Source of the DNA: Lachnospiraceae bacterium MD308
GTDB lineage: Bacteria > Bacillota > Clostridia > Lachnospirales > Lachnospiraceae
Assembly: GCA_000403475.2 (NCBI GenBank)
Contig: KE159795.1
Coordinates: 1,373,965-1,437,964, forward strand
Length of the DNA stretch: 64,000 bases
Direction of reading: 5' to 3'
Made by a program: the position numbers and the translations under genes. Shown here in pieces: positions 51,659 through 59,372 of the stretch; the stretch's first letter is position 1, and the number at the start of each line of letters is the position of its first letter. Below the pieces are notes generated by a model. That model saw only the letters and a list, made by a program, of their open reading frames with translations, was not told the DNA's origin and searched no databases.

Positions 51659-53490
51659 AAAAGCCCCTGAACATCAAGAAGCTCGTTTTGCTGAACCTGC
51701 CCTATATCCTGATGGGGCTGTTCGCCACCAACTTCGGGGAGGCGTGGCGGATGGCCCAGGGCGCGGACGCATCGGAAAAGGCGCTGTCGCTAATCTCCGT
51801 CCTTCCGGCGGCGCTTGGAAGTTTCTGGCCCAGCTTTCACCCGCTGGACCTGCTGGTCGGGCTGTGCTGCGGCGCGGCGCTCCGGCTGGCTGTTTACCTG
51901 AAAGGCAAAAACGCCAAGAAGTACCGCCCAAATATCGAGTACGGTTCTGCGAGATGGGGAAATTCCCAGGACATCGCCCCTTATGTTGATCCGGTATTCC
52001 AGAACAATGTAATCCTCACCCAGACGGAACGCCTTACCATGAGCAGCCGCCCCAAGGACCCCAAGACCGCCCGCAACAAAAATGTGCTGGTAATCGGCGG
52101 TTCCGGCTCCGGCAAGACCCGGTTCTGGCTCAAGCCCAACCTGATGCAGCTCCATAGCTCGTATGTGGTTACTGATCCGAAAGGCACAATCCTGGTCGAA
52201 TGTGGAAAGCTGCTCCAACGGGGCGCGCCGAAGCTGGATAAGGACGGAAAGCCCATGAAGGACAAGAACGGCAAAACCATCTATGAGCCGTACCGGATCA
52301 AGGTGCTGAATACCATCAACTTCAAAAAATCCATGAAATACAATCCTTTCGCCTATATCCACAGCGAAAAGGACATCTTGAAGCTGGTGACAACCTTAAT
52401 CGCCAACACCAAGGGCGAGGGGAAAGCCAGTGACGATTTCTGGGTCAAAGCGGAAACGCTGCTGTACTGCGCCCTGATTGGATATATCCACTACGAGGCC
52501 CCGGTGGAGGAACAGAACTTCTCCACCCTGATTGAGTTTATTAACGCGATGGAGGTCCGGGAGGACGATGAGGAATACAAAAACCCCGTTGACCTGATGT
52601 TTGACGCGCTGGAATCCGAGAAGCCCAACCATTTCGCGGTGCGGCAGTACAAAAAATATAAGCTGGCGGCGGGCAAAACCGCGAAGTCGATTCTGATTTC
52701 CTGCGGCGCGCGGCTGGCGGTATTCGATATTGCCGAGCTGCGGGAGGTCACAGCCTATGATGAGCTGGAACTGGACACCCTGGGGGACCGGAAAACCGCC
52801 TTATTTCTCATTATGAGCGATACCGATGACAGCTTTAACTTCCTGATTTCCATGTGCTACACCCAGCTGTTTAATCTGCTCTGTGAAAAAGCGGACGATG
52901 TGTACGGCGGCAGGCTCCCGGTCCATGTGCGCTGCCTGATTGACGAGTGCGCCAACATCGGGCAGATTCCAAAGCTGGAAAAGCTGGTCGCCACCATCCG
53001 AAGCCGGGAGATTTCCGCCTGTCTGGTATTGCAGGCGCAGTCCCAGTTAAAGGCCATCTACAAGGACAACGCCGACACCATCATCGGAAATATGGACACT
53101 TCCATCTTTCTGGGCGGCAAGGAACCTACCACCTTAAAGGAGTTAGCCGCCGCCCTGGGAAAAGAAACCATTGACACCTACAACACCGGGGAGAGCCGGG
53201 GGCGGGAAACCTCCCACTCTCTCAACTATCAGAAATTGGGCAAAGAACTGATGAGCCAGGATGAGCTTGCGGTTATGGACGGTGGAAAATGTATCCTCCA
53301 GCTGCGGGGCGTCCGCCCGTTTTTGTCGGATAAATATGACATCACCAGGCACCCCAATTTCCAGTACACTGCCGACGCGGACGATAAGAACGCCTTTGAC
53401 ATTGAAGCGTTTTTGTCCACCCGGCTCAAACCAAAACCCAACGAGGTCTACGATGTGTTTGAAGTTGACGTAGACACCGAGGGCGAATAA
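51655..53490 (+). CDS. VirD4/TraG-type conjugative coupling protein
   Basis: 611 aa. Two N-terminal hydrophobic stretches (LPYILMGLFATNF; SFHPLDLLVGLCCGAAL), then Walker A VIGGSGSGKTRFW (residues about 147-158), Walker B LIDECANIGQIPKLEKLVAT and the sensor-like LQAQSQLKAIYKDNADTIIG. It links the relaxosome to the mating channel. Full-length. It is followed by the Maff2 gene, but the rest of the T4SS is absent from the window. Confidence 0.92.
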   Translation: MKKPLNIKKLVLLNLPYILMGLFATNFGEAWRMAQGADASEKALSLISVLPAALGSFWPSFHPLDLLVGLCCGAALRLAVYLKGKNAKKYRPNIEYGSARWGNSQDIAPYVDPVFQNNVILTQTERLTMSSRPKDPKTARNKNVLVIGGSGSGKTRFWLKPNLMQLHSSYVVTDPKGTILVECGKLLQRGAPKLDKDGKPMKDKNGKTIYEPYRIKVLNTINFKKSMKYNPFAYIHSEKDILKLVTTLIANTKGEGKASDDFWVKAETLLYCALIGYIHYEAPVEEQNFSTLIEFINAMEVREDDEEYKNPVDLMFDALESEKPNHFAVRQYKKYKLAAGKTAKSILISCGARLAVFDIAELREVTAYDELELDTLGDRKTALFLIMSDTDDSFNFLISMCYTQLFNLLCEKADDVYGGRLPVHVRCLIDECANIGQIPKLEKLVATIRSREISACLVLQAQSQLKAIYKDNADTIIGNMDTSIFLGGKEPTTLKELAAALGKETIDTYNTGESRGRETSHSLNYQKLGKELMSQDELAVMDGGKCILQLRGVRPFLSDKYDITRHPNFQYTADADDKNAFDIEAFLSTRLKPKPNEVYDVFEVDVDTEGE

Positions 53491-53518
53491 TCCCGTTCCG
53501 CAAGAAAGGAGTGATTTT

Positions 53519-53671
53519 ATCTACCCGCCAGGGTCCCTGAAACCTGCCTCGGTTGAGGCCATTGGCGTACAAAGCGGACAGCTCAACAAAAAAATGAAGA
53601 AGGAGGATAGCCGGAATCGAGCCGCCCAAAACGCAGGGCGGTTTTGTTGTCCGGCTTTTGTATGCCTATGA
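53519..53671 (+). CDS. Possible small protein, non-ATG start
   Basis: A 50-codon frame starting ATC at 53519, 8 nt after AAAGGAG: IYPPGSLKPASVEAIGVQSG, then QLNKKMKKEDSRNRAAQNAG. It ends at 53669-53671, within the terminator hairpin. No ATG is available. It may be a real short gene or a coincidence. Confidence 0.22.
   Translation: MYPPGSLKPASVEAIGVQSGQLNKKMKKEDSRNRAAQNAGRFCCPAFVCL
53609..53660 (+). terminator. Terminator before the Maff2 gene
   Basis: AGCCGG with an inner GCCGCCC / GGGCGG stem, then CCGGCT and TTTTG. Two-part hairpin. Confidence 0.7.
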
Positions 53672-53711
53672 ACCAACACTAACCACAAAGCGATTCCGGC
53701 TAAATTAAAGT

Positions 53712-53870
53712 ATGGAATTTTTCAACAGCGCAATCGACGTTTTGCAGACCCTCGTTATCGCACTGGGAGCCGGCCTTGGAATCTGGGGCGTCATCAACCT
53801 GCTGGAAGGTTACGGCAATGATAACCCAGGCGCGAAAAGCCAGGGCATGAAGCAGGTCACGGCGAATTAG
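53712..53870 (+). pseudogene. Maff2-like small membrane protein, shortened
   Basis: 52 aa: MEFFNSAIDVLQTLVIALGA, then GLGIWGVINLLEGYG, a typical Maff2 transmembrane start and the GNDNPGAKSQGMKQ segment. The usual second hydrophobic segment is missing: the frame ends with VTAN and TAG at 53868-53870. The junction with the following module lies here, so it is likely a truncated product. Confidence 0.7.
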
Positions 53871-53935
53871 AGGTAATCAAAAGAGGAAAGGAAAAGCACA
53901 ATCCAGACGGAACCGGCGGTACAGTCAAGAAATAT

Positions 53936-53964
53936 TTGTGAGTTAGCAAGAATCCTGATATAAT
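53936..53964 (+). promoter_or_regulatory. Promoter of the helix-turn-helix/tnpV pair
   Basis: TTGTGA (53936-53941), 17 nt, TATAAT (53959-53964). Strong -10; -35 is 4 of 6 to consensus. Confidence 0.75.
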
Positions 53965-54005
53965 GGGTATAAGCGCCCATCCGGGGCAGAAAGGCAGGGA
54001 GAAAA

Positions 54006-54278
54006 ATGCACATTAGCTACAAACCGCTCTGGCACACACTGATAGAGCGAAACATGAGGAAAGAGGATTTAAGGCTTGCCGCTGGCCTGACCACAAATAT
54101 GATAGCCAACATGGGCAAAGAAGGGAAACACATCAGCATGGACACGCTGGCACGAATCTGCGAAACGCTGGATTGTGGCATTATGGACGTGATTGAACTG
54201 GCCAGTGACGAGCCTTCCACCACAGGAGGGAACGACAATGGAAAAACTGAAAGAAAGAATCACAGAGAACGGCATTGA
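54006..54278 (+). CDS. XRE-type helix-turn-helix protein
   Basis: 90 aa; YKPLWHTLIERNMRKEDLRL, then LTTNMIANMGKEGKHISMDT, LARICETLDCGIMDVIELAS: a compact Cro/CI-like fold (residues about 5-70). The tail (GGNDNGKTERKNHRERH) overlaps tnpV by 41 nt. Likely regulates the module it leads. Confidence 0.75.
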   Translation: MHISYKPLWHTLIERNMRKEDLRLAAGLTTNMIANMGKEGKHISMDTLARICETLDCGIMDVIELASDEPSTTGGNDNGKTERKNHRERH

Positions 54279-54618
54279 TTATATTCTGGTAGGCGACTAC
54301 TATATCCCGGACTTGAAGCTGCCAGAGGAGAACCGCCCCATCGGACGCTATGGGCGGCTGCACCGGGAATATCTCAAACAGGAACACCCGGCACGGTACA
54401 GCTCCCTTATCCTTACAGGGAAATTGTGGACATACCTTGCCGACCTGAACGAGCAGGCAGAGGAACGGCTTGACCTTATTATAGAGCAGATGAAAGCCGC
54501 CGAGGAAGTGACCGAGGAACTAAAAGCCCGGAACCAGCTTGAATGGGTAGGACGGATGAACAATATCCGAAGCCGGGCGGAGGAAATCATAAATAGTGAA
54601 CTTATCTATACCATGTAA
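54238..54618 (+). CDS. tnpV: TnpV-family transposon protein
   Basis: 126 aa. ITENGIDYILVGDYYIPDLK, PIGRYGRLHREYLKQEHPAR and SLILTGKLWTYLADLNEQAE are the standard TnpV pattern; function unknown, associated with Tn4451/Tn4453-type elements. RBS ACAGGAGGG before ATG 54238. Overlaps the HTH gene. Confidence 0.85.
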   Translation: MEKLKERITENGIDYILVGDYYIPDLKLPEENRPIGRYGRLHREYLKQEHPARYSSLILTGKLWTYLADLNEQAEERLDLIIEQMKAAEEVTEELKARNQLEWVGRMNNIRSRAEEIINSELIYTM

Positions 54619-54682
54619 TCAGGGTATAAAATGGCCAGCCAGAATATAAATGGCTGGTCATTTTAAGTTGAAAGCACCATTC

Positions 54683-54862
54683 CTATTCGGTCTGCCCGGT
54701 TTCAATCTCCCCATGTTCTCTTTCAATCTGTTCCAAATGCTGCATCAGCACATATTCAATGTAATTCGTCATTGAGCGATGTTCTTTGGTTGCCAGAAAT
54801 CCAATTTTATCAAATACTTCGTCTGATAGACGCAAGGTAAATACACGCTTGTTGGTTGCCAT
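54683..54862 (-). CDS. Ribbon-helix-helix protein A
   Basis: 59 aa. MATNKRVFTLRLSDEVFDKI then GFLATKEHRSMTNYIEYVLM: an Arc/CopG-type ribbon-helix-helix (N-terminal beta strand VFTLRL, two helices). Nearly the same as the next gene. ATG 54862 is chosen because GGAGGGG precedes it; a longer frame (to 54982) would extend into the promoter region. Confidence 0.82.
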   Translation of the reverse strand: MATNKRVFTLRLSDEVFDKIGFLATKEHRSMTNYIEYVLMQHLEQIEREHGEIETGQTE

Positions 54863-54978
54863 ATTTCTCCCCTCCATTCCGGGTATGAATTTATGGTAGC
54901 CCAAATCAGAAAAAATATATACGTTCACAAGACAGTCAAGTGATAGCATTTTATATCTAAAGACAGGAAACGCCATAA

Positions 54979-55161
54979 TCAATCTTTAGTTTGGTCAGTT
55001 ATAATTATGCCATGTTCCTTCTCTACTTTTTCCAAGTGCTGGATTAACACATATTCAATATAGTTGGTCAATGAGCGATGTTCACTTGTAGCCAAAATAC
55101 CGATTTTATCAAACACTTCGTCTGACAGACGCAAAGTGAATACTTTCTTATTGGTTGCCAT
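54979..55161 (-). CDS. Ribbon-helix-helix protein B (tandem duplicate)
   Basis: 60 aa, MATNKKVFTLRLSDEVFDKI, then GILATSEHRSLTNYIEYVLI and an acidic end. A tandem duplicate of protein A, including its upstream region (CCTCCATT..GGGTAT). Only a few positions differ. RHH dimers bind short palindromes; the inverted repeats upstream are probable targets, so autoregulation is likely. Confidence 0.82.
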   Translation of the reverse strand: MATNKKVFTLRLSDEVFDKIGILATSEHRSLTNYIEYVLIQHLEKVEKEHGIIITDQTKD

Positions 55162-55222
55162 ATCCCTGCCCTCCATTTTGGGTATGTATAAATGGTAATC
55201 GAATTTCGGCAAATAATATACA

Positions 55223-55256
55223 GTCACTTGACAGGTAAGTGACATCACTTTATAGT
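55223..55256 (+). promoter_or_regulatory. Divergent promoter with overlapping operators
   Basis: TTGACA (55228-55233), 17-nt spacer, TATAGT (55251-55256) reading plus. GTCACTT-N7-AAGTGAC (55223-55243) covers -35, and AAGTGA-CA-TCACTT (55237-55250) fills the spacer. The half-site recurs three times in alternating orientation: a plausible multi-site RHH operator. Confidence 0.8.
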
Positions 55257-55312
55257 ATAAGAGTGGTCAATCAACTAAAAATGTATATAAGTTTAAAGCG
55301 GAGGAATGGAAT

Positions 55313-56134
55313 GTGAAAGGTTTATGGCAAAAAGTGAAAGAAATGTGGTGGTATTTCTGGGAAGTGGACGAAAACGACAGCACAGAAGAAAGGCTAAGCT
55401 CATTTGATAAGCGGTGGCTCCTGTACTGGAATTTCATGACCTGTATGGGAGTGCTAATACTTTTCATGATAGTAATAGGAATCAATAATATCCGTGTAAC
55501 CCGTCAGAACGGAAAAGACGTAGAGGAAGCCATAAGCATGATTGCAACCTATATGGCATCCGCCACAAAGGACGAATATGACAAGATTGCCCAGACTATC
55601 CGGCATGATTTGGTATTCAGTGAATACGGCGAGGACATAGAGAATTTTATCCAGTATATCCCCAACACCGCCGAAACCTGCCGTATCTGCATGGAAAGCT
55701 ACCCGGCTCAGGCAGTCCTTGTCTGTGCCAATACAGGACAGTTCTATTCCTTAGATTTGTACGATATAGGAGAAAGCCCGGACAACAGCAGCCGAGGGGG
55801 AACCATCATGAATTTTGGTTATGATGAAGTCAGCCAGACCAGCGTCCATATCACCAAAAGCCCCGACCAAAAGACAGGATATGCGGAGATAGACCGTGGA
55901 CGTGGCATTGTCAGCGTCCATAGGATGAAGGCACTGTTTTGTGACGATTGTATCTGGGATATACTGAACACAGTTGAACACCAGTTGATAGAAGAATTTT
56001 TCATTTTCGACACAGAGAAAAGGACATTCTCTCCGATAGACGATAGTACGACATTACAGATAGGCGATTACCATCTGGATATTGAATATAAGGACAGTGA
56101 CTACAGAATTGACATCAACTATACCAGTGAATAA
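55313..56134 (+). CDS. Single-span membrane protein of unknown function
   Basis: 273 aa. One transmembrane segment (LLYWNFMTCMGVLILFMIVI, about residues 36-56) with short cytoplasmic N-terminus and a large C-terminal domain that is probably outside. That domain has CRICMESYPAQAVLVCANTG, VHRMKALFCDDCIWDIL, and aspartate-rich ends; the paired cysteines may form disulfides or bind metal. No family recognised. It is controlled by the operator-bearing promoter and divergent from the RHH genes. GTG start 55313 with GGAGG. Confidence 0.6.
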   Translation: MKGLWQKVKEMWWYFWEVDENDSTEERLSSFDKRWLLYWNFMTCMGVLILFMIVIGINNIRVTRQNGKDVEEAISMIATYMASATKDEYDKIAQTIRHDLVFSEYGEDIENFIQYIPNTAETCRICMESYPAQAVLVCANTGQFYSLDLYDIGESPDNSSRGGTIMNFGYDEVSQTSVHITKSPDQKTGYAEIDRGRGIVSVHRMKALFCDDCIWDILNTVEHQLIEEFFIFDTEKRTFSPIDDSTTLQIGDYHLDIEYKDSDYRIDINYTSE

Positions 56135-56181
56135 GAAGCTGCCGTTGCAGGAACCGCTAAATTTCCTGTAACGGCATTTCC

Positions 56182-56991
56182 TTATCTCCGCTTCATCCTG
56201 CTCAACGGGGAATCCTTATATGCCGGAGTTTTCTTCATAACATTCTTCAAAACCGTGCGCTCCTGCTCCGACAGCTTCTCATACCGGATTTGTAGCTGCG
56301 TACACATCAGGGCAGTGAACACATCCAGATAGGAACCCGGCACGGCCAGCGCCTTCTTTGCGTCCCTGATTAGCTTCATGCCATTGGAGCCGTCCGGCGC
56401 ACTGTCCGTATCATTCTTGTGCGCTTCCCTTATGGCATGGAGGATAGTGTCCCAAGTCCGGTGCGTGACCTGACAGAAATAATCTTCTTCCTGTACCTGC
56501 ATGGTTTCCAACGCCTTTAACGCAGCATCTTCCTCCACCGGCTGATATTGGGAAAGGACTTGCCCCCGCAGGACTTCCAGAAGGCTGTTGAAGTTTTGGA
56601 AGTGGGCGGTTGCCACACCATCTACATAAATTTCCGTGTCTGTTATCAGGGTAACAAAATCCTCATGTGTGGCAATCTCACACAGCAGCCGGTTGTTGAT
56701 ACGCCCGCTTTTCAACAACTCCACCATGCTGTCACTCAAATGCAGCTCCGTAAGTTCCATGCCCGGATGGTTCCGGTTCTCTGTCAGGCAGAGCAGGTAA
56801 TCCGTTGACACACCGTAAAACTTTGCCAGCTCCACAAGGTTTTTGTGGCTGATTTCCTTGAGTTCGTCATTCTCATAGCTTCCCAAGGCTGATTTGGAAA
56901 TCTTTGTAGCCGCCGCCAGTTCCTCTAATTTTAAATGCCGCTCCGTCCTTAAATCCTTTAACCGCTCCTGAATCGTTATCCCCTGTTTCAT
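56182..56991 (-). CDS. XRE-family transcriptional regulator
   Basis: 269 aa. N-terminal HTH: ITIQERLKDLRTERHLKLEE, LAAATKISKSALGSYENDEL (residues about 5-60). A larger C-terminal domain follows, containing a helical ligand/dimer region ending KTPAYKDSPLSRMKRR. Common regulator in this element class. ATG 56991 chosen by AAGGAGCAGG; a longer frame starts at 57045 with no ribosome-binding site. Confidence 0.82.
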   Translation of the reverse strand: MKQGITIQERLKDLRTERHLKLEELAAATKISKSALGSYENDELKEISHKNLVELAKFYGVSTDYLLCLTENRNHPGMELTELHLSDSMVELLKSGRINNRLLCEIATHEDFVTLITDTEIYVDGVATAHFQNFNSLLEVLRGQVLSQYQPVEEDAALKALETMQVQEEDYFCQVTHRTWDTILHAIREAHKNDTDSAPDGSNGMKLIRDAKKALAVPGSYLDVFTALMCTQLQIRYEKLSEQERTVLKNVMKKTPAYKDSPLSRMKRR

Positions 56992-57045
56992 GGCTTCCTG
57001 CTCCTTCCCTGCGGCCAGCTTTTGCCGCCATCCCCATTGTACCAC

Positions 57046-57642
57046 ATATCCATGCCGGGCGCATTTCCCTTTGTGATTCTTTTCAAAGGCGCAAAATGCG
57101 CTTTTGATTTGCCCGGATTTTCAGAAGTGCAAAATGCACATCTGATTTTGCACCCGTCCGGCAGAAAGCCTTTTCCGCAATCGTGGAATTTTTCAGATTT
57201 TGGGCTTTATTCCTGATTCGTGGACATACGGCACATGGTACAAAAATGTCATATGATATAGGCAGTTCATCGATGGATTATTCCAATCGAATGACCGGCC
57301 TGTATGGGATATGCTCCCCGGCGATGTAACGCAACGACTTCCGGCAGGGAAACGGAGGAACCCTGACCGGAACGAGCGTACCAAGGAGAGCGAAACGCCG
57401 CCAAAGACGGGGGCAGGAACGACAGCAGAGGGAACCGGCAAAATGAACACCGAAACGATACCGAAACACAACAATTTCACGGGGCATAGTCTGCCCTGCC
57501 CGTAATACCAAGGGGGATTTTGGGGCGGCTCTACGGCTGTATTTCTTCTGAAAATCGCCCCGAAACGATACACAAAAAACCACTGCCCGCCCATTCCGGC
57601 TGTACCTGCTGAATCGGGCGGTTTTTCTATGGAGGAGGCACT
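57046..57642. other. Long non-coding region, possible transfer or control region
   Basis: 597 nt without a convincing gene. It has an AT-rich first part, then a GC-rich stretch with CGAAACG-type repeats. A hairpin (AAAACC..GCCCG / CGGGC..GGTTTTT, 57574-57626) lies before the next gene. A 64-aa frame at 57311-57505 lacks family resemblance and codon-like structure. An oriT or regulatory region is possible. Confidence 0.5.
57574..57626 (+). terminator. Terminator-like hairpin
   Basis: AAAACC with GCCCG inside, 29-nt loop, CGGGC and GGTTTTT. Loop is long, so moderate confidence. Confidence 0.55.
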
Positions 57643-57834
57643 ATGCCGAGAATGTCAAAGAAGTTGAAGAAAGAGCTTGCTTTCTTCCTGAACGACCGGG
57701 GGCGCAGAAGCTACAACGGACTTTGCCGGAAATGCCAGCATGGGTGCAAGCAGAGTTTCCGGGCTGTCATTATCGACTGCCCCCACTACCTATCCAAACG
57801 AGCCAAAAGGAGGACACCATCCAATGAATTGTGA
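57643..57834 (+). CDS. Small Cys-rich element protein
   Basis: 63 aa: MPRMSKKLKKELAFFLNDRG, RRSYNGLCRKCQHGCKQSFR and a Lys/Arg-rich end. Cysteines C-x2-C-x3-C and a later C suggest metal binding. Common small protein of such elements (recalled). Ribosome-binding site GGAGGAGG. Overlaps the next frame by 11 nt. Confidence 0.6.
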   Translation: MPRMSKKLKKELAFFLNDRGRRSYNGLCRKCQHGCKQSFRAVIIDCPHYLSKRAKRRTPSNEL

Positions 57835-58162
57835 ATTTATGATAGCCAGTACGCCCCTGCCGCCCTATATGCCGCTCCCAAAGGCAATGCTCCGGCTTCC
57901 GGTCAGCAACACGGCAAAGGTCATGTATGCCCGCCTGCTGGATGAAATCCTGACAAGGGGAACCGAGGACAGCAACGGGATTCTGTTCATCCGCTTCCCC
58001 GTCATGGAGATAGCGGCGGCACTCTCCCGAAGCCCCCAGACCTGCAAGCGTTCCCTGAATGAGTTAGAACAGGCGGGAATGATTATGCGTGTCCGTCAGG
58101 GAATCGGGGAGGTCAGCCACATCTATATCCTGCTCCCGAAGGAGGACGCTGCCCATGAATGA
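57824..58162 (+). CDS. Winged-helix RepA-like short protein
   Basis: 112 aa. PLPKAMLRLPVSNTAKVMYA, RLLDEILTRGTEDSNGILFI and AAALSRSPQTCKRSLNELEQ form a compact winged helix similar to the N-domain of replication initiator RepA. It is far shorter than full RepA proteins, so it is probably a regulatory relative. ATG with AAAAGGAGGAC upstream. Confidence 0.7.
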   Translation: MNCEFMIASTPLPPYMPLPKAMLRLPVSNTAKVMYARLLDEILTRGTEDSNGILFIRFPVMEIAAALSRSPQTCKRSLNELEQAGMIMRVRQGIGEVSHIYILLPKEDAAHE

Positions 58163-58448
58163 GAAGCTGGAAAAACTGAATCAGGAGATTGAAAAGACCG
58201 AAGCCAGACTGCGGCGGGCGCAGCATAAGGAGAAAATGCTGGAACACCAGATAAAGACCCTGAACCGGAAGGAACGGACGCACCGGCTCTGCACCAGAGG
58301 GGCAATGCTGGAAAGCCATCTCCCCCACCCGGAAGCCGTGACGGATGAACAGGTCAGCACCATTTTAAAAGTATTGTTCCACCGGAGCGACACCAAATGT
58401 CTTTTGGAACAGGTTCTTGCAGAAAACCAGAAGGAGGATATGAAATGA
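58155..58448 (+). CDS. DUF3847-like mobilisation accessory protein
   Basis: 97 aa, mainly coiled coil: MNEKLEKLNQEIEKTEARLR then KMLEHQIKTLNRKERTHRLC and CLLEQVLAENQKEDMK. Matches DUF3847 proteins found next to MobQ relaxases. Overlaps neighbours on both sides (8 nt and 4 nt). Confidence 0.72.
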   Translation: MNEKLEKLNQEIEKTEARLRRAQHKEKMLEHQIKTLNRKERTHRLCTRGAMLESHLPHPEAVTDEQVSTILKVLFHRSDTKCLLEQVLAENQKEDMK

Positions 58449-58963
58449 AATTTTCAAAAAATGAGCTGAATGTTATTTGCCAAAATGCCGCACCGACCAA
58501 GGCGGAAACTCTTGCAGGCATAAAAGAAATCGTATCGGTAACAGCGGATTTAATGACAAAGTTAATCATGGAGAACGCCATCCGAAGACTGGAACGAATA
58601 CCAGAACCAGAGTGCAGCCAGTTTATTGCCAGTGTAAAAGCACAGTTCCCGACAGAACAAAACAACAATTCTATCCGTCAGCGGCTTGCGGCGGCAAAAG
58701 CACAGGAACAGATTTTACAGGGGCATGACCTGTCAGGAAAAGAACGGTTCCGCCCGGAAACCCGCCACATGATTATGGTGGAAGTACAGAAACAATGCTT
58801 TGTTGGCTTTAAAGGGGAACGGTTCCGCTTTTATCTCTCCGATGAAGGCTACAGGAACGCAAAGCGCAGCGAGCAGGAGGGAGAAATCAAAATAAAAAGC
58901 CATGCCGCCGTTGTTGACGGAAAGCTCTATCCTGACAAGAAGCCCCGACAGCAGGAACGATAA
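58445..58963 (+). CDS. DUF6103-like protein fused to TRHMI-like domain (copy 3)
   Basis: 172 aa. N-terminal helical part MKFSKNELNVICQNAAPTKA and QRLAAAKAQEQILQGHDLSG fits DUF6103. The C-terminal part RFRPETRHMIMVEVQKQCFV, GERFRFYLSDEGYRNAKRSE and GEIKIKSHAAVVDGKLYPDK repeats the domain of copies 1 and 2. So it is a fusion of two unrelated domains. ATGA overlap with the upstream gene. Confidence 0.65.
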   Translation: MKFSKNELNVICQNAAPTKAETLAGIKEIVSVTADLMTKLIMENAIRRLERIPEPECSQFIASVKAQFPTEQNNNSIRQRLAAAKAQEQILQGHDLSGKERFRPETRHMIMVEVQKQCFVGFKGERFRFYLSDEGYRNAKRSEQEGEIKIKSHAAVVDGKLYPDKKPRQQER

Positions 58964-59372
58964 AAAGCCTGTTCCAGAATCAAAGCGCGCCAGGCGCGTT
59001 CTGATTTATACCGCTTATGGCACAATCGGTACGGCTGATTCCTGACTTCTAGATATTTCGCTTGCAATTTTTACTTCCAAAGTGACAAGCTGGAAAATCT
59101 CCCTCTGAAAGAGGGCGCAATTATACACCACTTAGGGAAGTGGTGCATTGCGCCCTGCCGGGAGCGTCCTGCGGACAGCAGATGATTTCCACAGATTTTC
59201 AATCTGCTCCAATCATCACAGGGGAAGCTACCCTTCCCCTGCGCTGGCTTTGCCAGCTACCCCTTTGTGGCTTTGCCACCCGGAAATCTTTCAGAAAGCG
59301 TATTCCATTTAGCAAGTTAAAGCTGTATAATAGTGCCAGCGATAAATCAGGATTTGAGAGGAGGAGTTTTTT
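58964..59372. other. Non-coding gap with strong hairpins
   Basis: No gene seen. AGGGCGCAAT (59112-59121), CACCACTT / AAGTGGTG inside, ATTGCGCCCT (59147-59156): two nested stems, 45 nt. Downstream GCTGGC-TTT-GCCAGC and GTGGC-TTT-GCCAC form two small hairpins (about 59240-59285). Then a plain AT-rich approach to the lspA-like gene with AGGAGGAG at 59360-59367. Confidence 0.7.

Noticed and set aside
57311-57505. 64-aa frame in the mobilisation region
   Set aside because: No ribosome-binding site and unbalanced composition; unlike any known protein I can recall.
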